A stretch of 21,725 nucleotides of DNA, from the NCBI GenBank assembly GCA_021464525.1, contig JADRCO010001178.1, positions 1 through 21,725 on the forward strand, read 5' to 3'. Below, in pieces: positions 9,670 through 18,843 of the stretch. Source of the DNA: Rhizophagus sp. LPA8_4_AMF (taxonomy: Eukaryota > Glomeromycota > Glomeromycetes > Glomerales > Glomeraceae). Below the pieces are notes generated by a model. The model was not told the origin of the DNA. It searched no databases and saw nothing but the letters and a program-made list of their open reading frames with translations. A program made the position numbers and the translations under genes. The stretch's first letter is position 1, and every line of letters begins with the position of its first letter.

Positions 9670-11565
9670 TTGGGTTGTCTCAATACTGTCTTAATGCTTA
9701 AATCCTCTTCTCAGGTGGTTTTTGGTTGTCAGATTTGTACTCAACTCTTGAACAGTACTTCTGTACTTACCTATTGGATTTTGGTAGACTCCTTCTGCTT
9801 GGATTCTTCTTCTCTGACCTTCTCTGCACTGTTTCAATTGGCCCTCTGCTCAGGATGTGTCTTAAATACTCCTAAACAATATCCCATCTCAGCTTTGAAG
9901 CCTAATTTATGCATAATTAAAGTGCACTTGTCCCATACTTTATTACTTCTACTTGTTCAAAAGCGTTTACTTAATTCTACTATTGGTGTGAATATTTCTG
10001 TTTCTTTTTCTTTTATTTTTTCTTTTTTATTTTCTTTTGTTAGTCATTTGCAAATTTTACCTAATTTCGATATCATTCCAGGATGGTTCAATTTTCCTTC
10101 TTCTTCTTTAGCTATTTCTGTACCAGTTCGCCCAGTTTTCAGGCTAGATATTAGTTCTCTTTGTCATGCTGCCGCTGCAGAGTACTCTCTTTCATTACTA
10201 ATGCCTATCTCGCATAATTATTACACCTTTTATACTGATAGTTCCCTTGCTGACTTAGGATCTTCTTTCTTATCTATGGGTTGAAGTTGGATTCAAGTCC
10301 ATAAAGCTTACGCTGATGGCATTGCTACCTTTGATAATGGTCAAATTTCTTCCTGGCCTTCTTCTACATACGCTGAGATTGCTGCTGTTTATTCAGCTCT
10401 CTTCCAAGTCCTGCTTAATGCTTCTATTACTTTTTATATTAATTCATCAGTGGTTATTTCTGGACTTCCTTTATATTCCTCTTCTACCTTTACTGATGGT
10501 CATTCTTACCCTCGCCATCTTAATTTTGAATTATAGTCTGCAGTGGCTTTTCTTATCCTGTCAAAAAGATTATCTCTTACTTGTGTTAAAATTAAGTTTC
10601 ATAGTGGTGATCCTTTTAATAATTTTATGAACTCTTTAGCCAACTCTATTCGTTTAAACTCATCTAAGGCCCAAGTGGATATTCCCTTTATCTCCTTACA
10701 TTGTTACCAACTCTTTTTTAATAACTTGTTGGTCAAGCATAATCCTCGTTATTTTTATTATGACCTTTACGCAACTTCTCATTTTAGGGACATCTTAAGC
10801 TTAGAGCACTTTTCATTTTTTCATCACTTAGCTGCATCTGATTCTACTAGGATTGATTAGGATCTCACCCTTGATGCATTTAGTTTCTCCCTTTGCTTTG
10901 ATAAATCATTTACCACTGATAAGCTTTCATGGTTCACTATCTTCAAGTCTCAGCTCCTCTTTGATGAACTTCCTGTGTTAGAACTTATATACCAGCATTC
11001 AGACCTTTACCCTTCCACTTTGGCCTATCATATTTGCTTTACTGATGATGAAGATTTTTTCCATCTCTTGCTTTGTTTTAATCAAAGGCACGTCATGAAA
11101 CAGTTGTTTTGAAATTATTATCGATATGTTTCTGATCATATTTCTTCTGGTGCTTCTGCAAGCAATATGGATTCTACTGGACTTATTACTGATTTTTTGG
11201 CTCTCCCTTGTTTGGTTTTTTCATCTACTAATTGGGTTGCTTACGCTTTAATCTGTAGTTTTTTGCCCTCCACCTTTCTGATTTTATTCTTGAAGTGCAG
11301 CCTTTCTTTATCTGTTACTACTGGCATTATCGCTAAAATTCACAATGACTTTATCTTTCGTTATCGCAAGCTTATTTGGCATCCTCATTGTTATTATTGC
11401 AAGTCCAAATAGGAATTCTCGTTCAGTATTACTCAATCTCTGAAATGTTCTGGCGCCTCTTCCTTTTCACATGCTGCGTACATTCCAACCACTACTTTAC
11501 CTTCTCTGCCTTGTACTATTTCTAAGGTCTTCCAAATAGATTTGATTTCCTCTTCAATTACCTAA
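9670..11565 (+). pseudogene. LINE RNase H domain and C-terminal region, one frame with five in-frame stops
   Basis: A single frame runs from 9670 to the TAA at 11563 without a frameshift. It is interrupted only by TGA 10279-10281, TAG near 10534, TAG 10858-10860, TGA 11110 and TAG 11410. RNase H motifs: FYTDSSLADLG (first Asp at 10237), STYAEIAAVYSAL (Glu at 10375) and YINSSVVI, where the third acidic residue is Asn (10441). KIKFHSGDPFNNFMNSLA follows, where the last Asp is also Asn (10630). The domain would remove the RNA strand after reverse transcription. Beyond it are DDEDFFHLLLCFNQRH and FRYRKLIWHPHCYYCKSK, a weak cysteine/histidine-containing tail. Two of four acidic residues replaced plus five stops mean it is inactive. 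Confidence 0.8.
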
Positions 11566-11904
11566 GAATTATCATAGATTAATTATGTTTTGGTTTTATG
11601 AGGTATCTAACAGTACTTCTATTTAGCAGCTTTAGCAGGGTGTCTTTTTGATCTTACAGGTAGAATTGATTATCGTTAGGTAGTTAATATAGTTGCGTCT
11701 ACTATAATTAAAATATAATATGGGGGCGATCTGGCATTTATTTTCATTATATAGTTTAGGTTTAATTTTATTTTATCTGTTCTATTTTATTAGCGTTAAT
11801 TTTTGTTAGGAGACTATTTAGTTTTATTTTTATTTTTTTTTTATAATTTGATGTGTGTAATTTGATAGTTTTATATTTTTTTTATAAATTTAATAAAGAT
11901 AAAA
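11566..11904 (+). other. probable LINE 3' untranslated region
   Basis: Non-coding and T-rich, with the landmark GGGGGCGATCTGGCATTTA at about 11722. It ends near AATAAAGATAAA (11893-11904), after which base composition and word use change. The end is placed by eye; a target-site duplication with the truncated 5' end was not found. Confidence 0.5.
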
Positions 11905-11953
11905 GCTACTATGCTGTATTTGCCTATATTCACCAAATATAAACTGTTCCAAA

Positions 11954-11979
11954 CGTGTGACTATATAGAGAGTTGACTG
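11954..11979 (-). repeat. solitary pogo-like terminal inverted repeat
   Basis: TATATAGAGAGTTGACTG is followed by TA (11980-11981). It differs by one base over this core from the right end of the intact pogo-like MITE at 18544-18715. No partner end was found upstream, so this looks like the remnant of a deleted or overwritten copy. Confidence 0.6.
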
Positions 11980-12120
11980 TAACAATTATAAAGAATCATA
12001 CATCTTACAAGCAAAAATAGCTATTACAGAGGTTTAGATAAACCAATATAAGAATATTATAACAGAAGTTGAACAATTTTTAGATGATTTGGAAAATACT
12101 CTTTTTTCTCATATTTTTAA

Positions 12121-12509
12121 GAGCATAAAACTGAAAATAAAGATAAGCTAAAAACTTATTTTAAAGAATCAACTATGCCTAAAAAAACAGATATTTTATT
12201 ATGGTGGAAGATAAAATTAATATATATAAATTGTATTATAAGTTTATAATTACTTATTATTAAAATATACTAAATTTTATAGTTGTATAAGGTTGAATAT
12301 CCAAACCTTTTAAAGATGGCTAGAGATTATTTGGCCATACCAGGTTAATATTAAACAATTATAGTTATTTTGTACATCTATTTACAATCATTTAAATATA
12401 GTTTTTTGTTATTTTAGTAATGAGTATACTAGTTGAACATATCTTTTTAGGAGGAACTGATTTAGTTGTGTAAAACCATTATAACCTTAAGGATAAAACT
12501 ATTTGTTAA
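12121..12509 (+). pseudogene. 3' end of a second hAT transposase (dimerisation domain), three exon pieces
   Basis: Piece 1 reads HKTENKDKLKTYFKEST then PKKTDILLWWK and ends at 12210. The expected intron donor there is ATAAAA, not GTAAAA. The acceptor TTATAG at 12287-12292 opens piece 2, VEYPNLLKMARDYLAIP (12293-12343, donor GTTAAT at 12344). The acceptor TTTTAG ending 12417 opens piece 3, VEHIFLGGTDLV, a TAA, then NHYNLKDKTI, ending at the TAA 12507. The W-W-K, MARDYLAIP and [SV]E..F-GG pattern is the standard hAT C-terminal dimerisation region. The upstream part (11990-12120) is A-rich with only traces. This is a different hAT lineage from the one at 2707-7498. Confidence 0.78.
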
Positions 12510-12964
12510 TATATGTATTTCAAGAGTTGTAAAAGTCAGAATTTTATTTATTTGTAATTATTGAATAAATGATTTATATAAATAAATTTAAACATTTTAA
12601 ATGTTAAATATAAATAAATAAAATAAATTAATAAATTGGTAATTGGTAAATGTCTTTTAATAGATAAAAATTACAAATTGTGAATTATTTCAATAAAGCA
12701 ATATTAATGATAATCATTTTAGATTGCTAAAATTAACGCATTTTAAAATATTGCAAGTTAAAATTTTGAGCCAGTCTATTTTGGCTTGAGTTAAGCTTTT
12801 TTAGCCTAGCTTCAGCTTGAAATAGGCTAAGCTCAAATTAGTTTAAATAAGTCAAGCCACATAAGGGCTTGGCTCAAGCTGAACTAAGCCAGCTCATTTG
12901 AAGCTTTATCTCATATACATATCTAGATTCTAGGAATCAGAGACTTGAAAAATAAAATACAATA
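12510..12964. other. AT-rich spacer with an AAGCC/GGCTT degenerate repeat
   Basis: No coding region. The segment 12768-12907 is dense in GGCTT, AAGCC and AGCTT words in both orientations (TTGGCTTGAG at 12781; GGGCTTGGCTCAAGC at about 12865), so it can fold on itself. Its GC content is visibly above the surroundings. The rest is low-complexity AAATAAAT-type sequence. Confidence 0.55.
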
Positions 12965-13368
12965 CACAGGTCAAAATTAGTTAAATAGGGTATCAATAGG
13001 TTATAAATAAGTTATCATTCAGCTATCAATTGGCTACCCTATTGGTAGCCTATTAAACTTGTGCCATAATCTGTCATCAATTGGGCATGCCGATTGATAG
13101 CTGATTTATAACCTATTGGTATTCTATTGGTACCCTATTTGGTAAAATACCAATAAAGTACCAATAGAATACCAATAGGTTATGATTTTACCAAATAGGG
13201 TATCAATAGTTTATCAATAAATTATCAATCAGCTATCAATCAGCATGCCCAATTGATGACAGATTATGGCGCAAATTTAATAGGCTACCAATAGGGTAGC
13301 CAATTGATAGCTGATTGATATCTTATTTATAACCTATTGATACCCTATTTAACTAATTTTGACCTGTG
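12965..13368. mobile_element. 404-bp fold-back (palindromic) MITE with TA target duplication
   Basis: TA lies at 12963-12964 and 13369-13370. The element begins CACAGGTCAAAATTAG and ends with its inverse. The outer 47 bp of the two arms are identical, and only about five differences occur over the outer ~145 bp by eye. The centre (about 13110-13230) is itself built of short inverted units around CTATTGGTA and TACCAATAG. No coding capacity. The size, target dinucleotide and full-length hairpin fit a Tc1/mariner-derived fold-back MITE. Confidence 0.85.
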
Positions 13369-13370
13369 TA

Positions 13371-13910
13371 GTTATTTCAAGAAATAAATATATTCTATTA
13401 ATGTGAAAAAAATGGAAAAAAAAATCAAAGGAAATAAAGAGAACACATAAAAAGAAGAAGGAGGGAAAAGAAAGAATGTATAGAAAAAATGTGTAAAAAG
13501 AAAAAAATATGTAAAAAAAGGAGATATCTAATATGACATCACTAAATCTGATCATATTTCACAAATGATTCTGTAACACAGATTTGTAAATCATTTATAT
13601 GAACTTCAAAAGTAAAATTATGACATTTAAATAAAGAATCCTGAATCCCTAAAGTATTTTTTTATTAGGAATCCTTAAAAATCCAATAATTTATGAAATT
13701 TTAAAAACCTTAAATTTTGTAAATATCACATTTACTTAACTATAACAAAAATCAATCACATATTTCAAATTAATAATTAATAATTTTCTTAAGATATTTA
13801 TAAACTTAAAGGATTATTAAGGAATTCATAAAATTTCAGGTCTATAAGGAATTTATAAAAATTTATGGATTCCTACAGAATCTATAACTCAAAAAAATTA
13901 CTGATGAAGT
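13371..13910. other. non-coding spacer with purine tract and imperfect inverted repeat
   Basis: The stretch 13405-13525 is almost pure purine on the plus strand (AAAAAAT, GGAAAAAA, GAAGAAGGAGGG). Its reverse reading gives an artefactual Phe-rich ORF. At 13667-13674 AGGAATCC is matched in inverse by GGATTCCT at 13867-13874, with scattered further pairing, a possible ~208-bp decayed MITE. No gene. Confidence 0.5.
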
Positions 13911-14877
13911 TATGGCTTGAAATTTGGTCCTGCAACAACACTTGCAAAATTTTTTGAAGGCTTCAATTAGAAATTATGAAACTATTTCTTGCTTAAAACT
14001 CTCAATAACTTAAAGGAAATGTTATGTAGAAATAAGGTCAATGGGAAGGATATAACAAACATCAAGCAGTTTACTTCTGGTAGGTAATTAGTTAATTTTC
14101 AAAACTAACTAGATAGGTATATTAACCTTATTTTTTTTCTGCAGTCTTTGAGGAGATTAATAATAATGATAAGACGTTCAAACATTATATGGAAGATATA
14201 ATCTTGAAACTTTCAAACGTGAAAACCATGGCTGATGCCAATGAGGTAATACATTGTAAATTTATTTTGGCAATATTACACATATCAATTGCCATCATCA
14301 AAAGATTTACTACTCAAGATATATTTATAGTTTTGCAGAAAGATATTTCTGGTAAAGATGCTACTGGCCAAGTAGACTACGCAATCAAAAGTCTAAAAAA
14401 AACTCCTCTATATACCAAAGGGAAATTACGTAATATTAAAATTGGATATGTTTAAGTAAGCCTGCTTATCCTCCTAGTCTATTGTTTTTAATAAGAAAAA
14501 ATCTAGCCAAAACGCTCAGCAAAGGATAATGTATTTTGTCTCTTAGAATTTGGCACAATTTGAAAGTGCGTTTCAAACAAATAAGAAAAAATGAACTACA
14601 GATCAAGCGTTTAATGAAGATTACTTTAACTATCTTTATGGTATTGTGACCATGAGGACAGAGTGGTATTTATAATATATACTCTGGATAGCATTTACTG
14701 TACAAGTGGAAGTGAGATCAGATTAATCTTACGAAATCATTAAGGCAACCCTGAATTACTCTAAAACAACTTGAAAAGGGTAATAGTATTATTGTTGAGC
14801 TATTAAAAGATAGGGTTAATATTGATAGTTTCCCATCTAGCAAGAGGGTTAGAATCAAAAAATTTATCAAACAATAA
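13911..14877 (+). pseudogene. crinkler-like effector / PD-(D/E)XK-type nuclease relic, three exons
   Basis: Exon 1 (13911-14079) reads YGLKFGPATTLAKFFEGFN, two stops, then NKVNGKDITNIKQFTS. The intron runs 14080-14144 (GTAGGT..TGCAG). Exon 2 (14145-14455) reads FEEINNNDKTFKHYMEDI, KTMADANE, then VDYAIKSL and NIKIGYV, ending in TAA as its very last codon directly before the GTAAGC donor at 14456. After the acceptor TTAG at 14546, exon 3 reads NLAQFESAFQTNKKK, a TGA, then QAFNEDYFNYLYGIV. It frameshifts later and closes with KRVRIKKFIKQ and a TAA (14875). From memory this matches a family expanded in Rhizophagus with crinkler-type effectors. Assignment to a nuclease fold (Asp at 14375, Glu replaced by Lys at 14417 in the expected E-x-K) is inference. 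The start is not visible. Confidence 0.65.
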
Positions 14878-15502
14878 TATGTATCCTAAGCTATGTCCTA
14901 AACATTTGTATTTATTTTTCGCATGTATTAATAAAATTTTTTTACGTACAACACTGATCGTGACAAAATGTTACAGTTTTTTATAACTTAAAAATTATTG
15001 GTATCGTTTTGTGATATCTAGTCTCCATTATATATAATATCTGCAGTATATGTCTCTTGTTGCAGTCATTTTTCATTAAAGATTTTAAAAAAGTGAATAC
15101 TACTGTATAAAAATTAATTAAGTTTACCATTATTTACATCATTAATATCATTAATCAGTATATTTTGCAAATAATTGCTCTAAAAGAACATAATCATGAT
15201 GCTAATCGCTTTTATAGATAAAGTAGACATATTACTATTTGATCATTTAACACATTCGATATTTGTCTAGAAATTATAATTGTTGACATATTTTTAATGG
15301 CAAAGTTCTCATGCTTTAATTACATCACTAAATTTTATTGTGATATTACAGAATATAGGCGCGAATCAGATCTTTTATTTTTATATGATATATAAACAAA
15401 TATTACAGAAATTTTAGTGTAAATATTTAAGCTAATTTGTTTCAATAATTATAAAATATATATGCTTCCTTCCTTTAGATCTACTGCTCAAATTTTACTC
15501 TG
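14878..15502. other. spacer downstream of the deaminase-like gene, no gene seen
   Basis: AT-rich, without long ORFs, recognisable protein similarity or clear inverted repeats. On the minus strand an AATAAA-type word about 125 bp past the deaminase stop (near 15375) could serve in 3'-end formation of that gene, but in DNA this AT-rich such words are common. Confidence 0.4.
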
Positions 15503-16864
15503 CTAGTTTTTGATATGCTCAATATAATCATCAAAGTTTACATCATTATCAAAATCAGTACTTTCTCCAGAACTATCAGAATCTGGCATTATATTACGAG
15601 TATTTTGAATTATCTTGTTCTTTATGATTTGGTCAAGACGATTTAGTATATGTTTCAGGGACATAATTTCAAAGTTGTTATCTGATACTTGTGGAAGCTT
15701 CCATCCACTATAGATTTTCTTGTGCTTTTCAGAAATGATTACGTTATATCCTTCAGAATTTACCAAATCAATATATAATTCACACAAGAAACAACATTTT
15801 TTAGATACTGCAATAAACACCTTCTTCATAACTTTATAATGCATAATATAGCCTAATATGTTTAATTCTGCGTGCAAATATATGTGACGTTTAATATCAC
15901 GATCTAACTGAAGTTGGTTCGTAGTTTTATCAGCATATATATTTCGCATTCTTTTCATTATATGTTCATCTTTCAAACATTCATCTGTGAAACGTTTATA
16001 GTTGCTATCATCAGCCCACCTTCTGATAATATTTTTCCACGAAAATATGGGATGATTTGTAATAATAGTGGGCATTTTATGCACTTCAATATTAGAAAAT
16101 AGGGGCTTGTACTTTTCCTTACGCGTACATGCAATAATTTCTTCCGCAGACCTAGCATAAGATCCTACTTTCTTAATATGTCTTAAAAATTTTGGGTGAA
16201 ATGTAGAATCTTCAGAATCTTTTTTGACTTTATCATAAAATTTTTTACAAATAGAAGATATTTTAGATTTTTTCATTGTATCTATTTCATTAACATTGGA
16301 TATTTTAACATAATCTATGAAAGAAATAACATCATTATAACTCTTCTCTTGACCCATCTTTATATCGTTCTTAAGTTTTTCAAGTTGAGATATAAACTTA
16401 GTCGAACAATATGTAAATATTTCGTCAATTAGAGCAATATCAGAATCTCTTGAGATATCAGGGGCACTTTTAGATATTTCTTCTAGGTGAATTGTGATTC
16501 TTTTAATATATTCAATATCGTTTGAAAGCCAAATAGAGTTCTTAGAAAGATAAGCTATACAGCCATTAAGTATAGGTACCAACCATACTGCAACTACCTC
16601 TCGATCTCTTGCAAGTATTGTTGCTATGTTGCAAGAAAATTTATCCATATCATCCTTACTAGTGTTTTCATAACTTGCTTCCTCAACAATAAAATTGATG
16701 CTCTCAGCAACGCACGCTTTACCATACAATTCTTTTAGTTTACTATACCATTCTTGATCTTTCACTTGGTTAGATACCATTTCATCTTCTTGATCTTTCA
16801 CTTGGTTAGTTACCACTATTTTGCCTTTTTTGACCACTTCACTGTATGATATATATTTTTTCAT
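15503..16864 (-). CDS. OTT_1508-like nucleic-acid deaminase family protein, intact, single exon
   Basis: A 453-residue uninterrupted ORF. The start is fixed by an in-frame TAA nine bases upstream of the ATG at 16864. Residues 1-38 are polar and contain a 12-residue tandem duplication (NQVKDQE twice). Residues 40-300 are mostly helical and charged, without signal peptide or membrane segments. The C-terminal third has HAELNILGYI (His331, Glu333) and SKKCCFLCELYID (Cys358, Cys361), the zinc-binding HAE and CxxC pair of the cytidine-deaminase fold, then GYNVIISEKHKKIYSGWKLP. An acidic tail follows (DSDSSGESTDFDNDVNFDD). The H-A-E-L plus CFLC arrangement, without the usual Pro before the Cys, fits the fungal OTT_1508-like deaminases. 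The substrate is unknown. It is the only clearly intact gene here, flanked by relics; function and expression are unproven. Confidence 0.72.
   Translation of the reverse strand: MKKYISYSEVVKKGKIVVTNQVKDQEDEMVSNQVKDQEWYSKLKELYGKACVAESINFIVEEASYENTSKDDMDKFSCNIATILARDREVVAVWLVPILNGCIAYLSKNSIWLSNDIEYIKRITIHLEEISKSAPDISRDSDIALIDEIFTYCSTKFISQLEKLKNDIKMGQEKSYNDVISFIDYVKISNVNEIDTMKKSKISSICKKFYDKVKKDSEDSTFHPKFLRHIKKVGSYARSAEEIIACTRKEKYKPLFSNIEVHKMPTIITNHPIFSWKNIIRRWADDSNYKRFTDECLKDEHIMKRMRNIYADKTTNQLQLDRDIKRHIYLHAELNILGYIMHYKVMKKVFIAVSKKCCFLCELYIDLVNSEGYNVIISEKHKKIYSGWKLPQVSDNNFEIMSLKHILNRLDQIIKNKIIQNTRNIMPDSDSSGESTDFDNDVNFDDYIEHIKN
16751..16824 (-). repeat. 36-bp tandem duplication encoding a 12-residue repeat
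   Basis: TTCTTGATCTTTCACTTGG occurs at 16751 and again at 16787, in frame within the N-terminus of the deaminase-like gene (NQVKDQE..., period 12 residues). The near identity suggests a recent slippage event. Confidence 0.85.
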
Positions 16865-17280
16865 AGTTTTTTATTTATAATATTTATAAGTACAAAATTA
16901 CCTATCTATTTTTTACATATACGCACAATATAAATAAATGATTACACAGTATACGTATTAGTTACATGTGATGTTTTACAAGGTGAAGTATAGTAGCAGA
17001 TGTATTCTGTATGACAGGCAAATATTACTTTCTTGACTCTGTATGACTAACTTTCTTGATCCACATAATATAAGAAGGTCAAGATACTGTAGTTAGTAAC
17101 ACCAGATGAAGCAAGGTAATTTTTGTGTGTGACGGTGTGACAGGGTGTGACAGTCAAGTCAGACACAATTATTTTTTATTTTTTTTTTTCGGTTTATGTT
17201 CTGATACCATTTTATTTTCAGGATATCATCCAGGATATCATCAAATTAGAGTTAATGTTGGGAAAATTGTACTGATAAGA
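16865..17280. other. upstream region of the deaminase-like gene, with short tandem repeats
   Basis: No gene. It contains the presumed minus-strand promoter of the deaminase-like gene, but no element can be named. Small repeats: CTGTATGAC...CTTTCTTGA twice (17007 and 17039, period 32); GTGTGAC three times (17127-17151); GGATATCATCMA twice (17221 and 17233, period 12). Confidence 0.5.
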
Positions 17281-17282
17281 TA

Positions 17283-17586
17283 GAACCCTAATTAAGGTCA
17301 CATTTTACTATGTTATTAACTTTACTTATCTAACATGTAATTTAATTAAGAAAAAAATATGTAATACCAAAATCTTGTAAATCCACTGATTAGAACTTAA
17401 TAAGGCTTGTTATACAAGCAAAATTTGTCCAAAATATACACTTTTTCAATATTGATAAATATTACTTTTTAAATTATAAAATTATAGATACCTATAGCTT
17501 TTAAATTAAATTCATGATGGCAATAGTAAAATTTCAAAATATTTTAACATAAAACATATGACCTTAATTTTAATTATCCAGGGTTC
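17283..17586. mobile_element. ~304-bp MITE with ~40-bp inverted ends
   Basis: The left end reads TAGAACCCTAATTAAGGTCA from 17281. On the opposite strand from 17588 the right end reads TAGAACCCT, then, after an extra ~11 bp, ATTAAGGTCATATG; pairing continues through TTTTA and ATGTTA. The flanks share the direct repeat ATAAGATAG (17275-17283 and 17589-17597). The duplication can be read as TA, as ATAAGA, or as 9 bp overlapping the end, so the superfamily is open. No ORF. Confidence 0.65.
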
Positions 17587-17588
17587 TA

Positions 17589-17918
17589 ATAAGATAGTTT
17601 AGAATCACTGTATAGCAAATATATGTAAAAGGCATATATTATATTAAAATTATTTTACAGTAACATTGAAAAAATAAAAAAGGTTTATATGCTGATTTTG
17701 TATATATAATAGCTAGTATTCGCTTCATTATATGGATGTCAAAATTTTTTTTGAATTATATGACAAAAAACTGTTTTTAAGAAATAACAAAATTTCCAAT
17801 TGTGACATTTTATCACAGTTTATAACTATGCTAATAAAATTTTGAATTATTCCATCTTATAAAAATTATCATCAAATATGCAATACACTAATTCATTGAG
17901 AGAATTAAATAATACCAA
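17589..17918. other. AT-rich spacer, nothing recognised
   Basis: Low-complexity AT-rich sequence without an ORF or clear repeats, apart from the TA-rich run near 17700. The end (17880-17918) may be the decayed 5' side of the coiled-coil fragment, since that frame is broken by stops there. Confidence 0.4.
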
Positions 17919-18149
17919 GCTCTTAGTGAGATTGCTAAGCTTAGAATGAAATATACTGAAATTAAGTGCAAAAATGCCAAAATTTCTGAATTTAGAAGAA
18001 AAGTTGCAGAGGTTGAGGCTGAAAATGCAAAGTTAAGGCAGATTATTGAAGAGATGTTATATATGATTAATGATGTTAAAGCAAAAAATACAGAGTTTAA
18101 GGCTAGACTCCCAATAGTAGAACAGAATTCTATGATGGTAAATGGATAA
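17919..18149 (+). pseudogene. coiled-coil protein fragment
   Basis: One frame reads YQALSEIAKLRMKYTEIK, then FRRKVAEVEAENAKLRQII, EEMLYMINDVKAKN and FKARLPIVEQNSM, ending at a TAA after G. Hydrophobic residues (I, L, V, A, M) recur at heptad-like spacing between charged residues, so a parallel coiled coil is likely. Upstream the same frame is closed by TAA and TGA codons. The piece therefore looks like the surviving core of a longer coiled-coil gene of a kind common in Rhizophagus; that comparison is from memory. A start at 17946 would give 67 residues. No function can be assigned. Confidence 0.5.
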
Positions 18150-18543
18150 TCAAAGAAAAACAAAAAAGTAAAGCAATCAGCTCATTTTCTTGCATATACT
18201 TAAATGTAAAGATAAAAGTAGAGGAAAAGTACTGAAAAGTGTTTTGCTAAAGATTCTTTATTTGATAATAATTTATTATTAATTCCCAACTATAGTTAAA
18301 GAAAGAAGAATCAATCTTTGCTATCTTATATAAGTAATCAGAAATCATTAGTGAACAAGAAAATAGATACTTTTACATATAAGAAAAGTATTACATTGGT
18401 TGAAATCAAAAAAATTGGACATATGGAAAATTGGCTAAAAATCAGATCAAAATCAACAAATATTGCAAATCAGTATATTTGATTTGTAGCAGAAATTATA
18501 TTAGATAGCTAAATTTTATATTTTTTACAAAAATTGTTATTTA
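18150..18543. other. AT-rich spacer, nothing recognised
   Basis: No ORF of note. A few lysine-rich codons directly after 18149 (AAAGAAAAACAAAAAAGT) could be decayed 3' coding sequence of the coiled-coil fragment. No inverted repeats or RNA genes noticed. Confidence 0.4.
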
Positions 18544-18715
18544 CAGTTAATCCTTTATATAACGAACCCTAGGTTCTGGACTTTAACTTCGCTATAGGGC
18601 TATAGTAAAGATTTTAAGCAATTTGATTAGTTACTTTACTATAACAAAGGTAAATTCATTATAAGTGTACTTAAAATTTACTATATTAAGGGTTCATTAT
18701 ATAGAGGGTTGACTG
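18544..18715. mobile_element. 172-bp pogo/Tigger-like MITE
   Basis: TA lies at 18542-18543 and 18716-18717. The left TIR CAGTTAATCCTTTATATAAC pairs with CAGTCAACCCTCTATATAAT read inward from 18715. Both run on to GAACCCT (23 of 27 matching, every difference a C/T transition). Inside, CTATAGTAAAG and CTTTACTATA form a second stem. CAGT-AA-YC-YTATA ends with a TA duplication are typical of pogo-related elements. Non-coding. Confidence 0.82.
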
Positions 18716-18843
18716 TATATTAACTTTAATAAAGTATAATAGGACCCTGAACAATACATACTGTATATAGGTAATAAAAAAATTTGCTTAGCCATCATAT
18801 GAAATTTTTTATAAAGTCATCTATAATTTTGCTTAGCAAAAGG

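Larger units (their letters stand above)
811..11904 (+). mobile_element. Degenerate non-LTR retrotransposon (LINE) with RNase H, interrupted by nested insertions
   Basis: The fragments follow LINE order on the plus strand: APE-type endonuclease (GDFN at about 1197, SDHNP at about 1454), a linker, reverse transcriptase (IRPIT, GLPSGS, DISK, FIDD), RNase H (YTDSS) and a C-terminal tail. The 5' end begins inside the endonuclease domain at about 811-820, so the copy is 5' truncated, as LINEs commonly are. After the last stop at 11563 comes a T-rich 3' region ending near AATAAAGATAAA (11893-11904), a plausible but unproven LINE 3' end. The element is split at 2416/7571 by a 5.15-kb nested DNA-transposon stack and carries a 141-bp hairpin at 8876. 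Many stops and frameshifts make it non-functional. Confidence 0.85.

Noticed and set aside
10316-10630. 104-residue Leu-rich plus-strand ORF resembling a membrane protein
   Set aside because: It is an alternative frame of the T-rich RNase H coding relic; the true frame carries the conserved motifs.
12965-13368. Regular CTATTGGTA/TACCAATAG spacing as a possible CRISPR array
   Set aside because: The repeats are inverse copies within one long palindrome, with no uniform spacers, in eukaryotic DNA.
13349-13555. Phe-rich minus-strand ORF
   Set aside because: It is the reverse reading of a purine tract, low complexity only.
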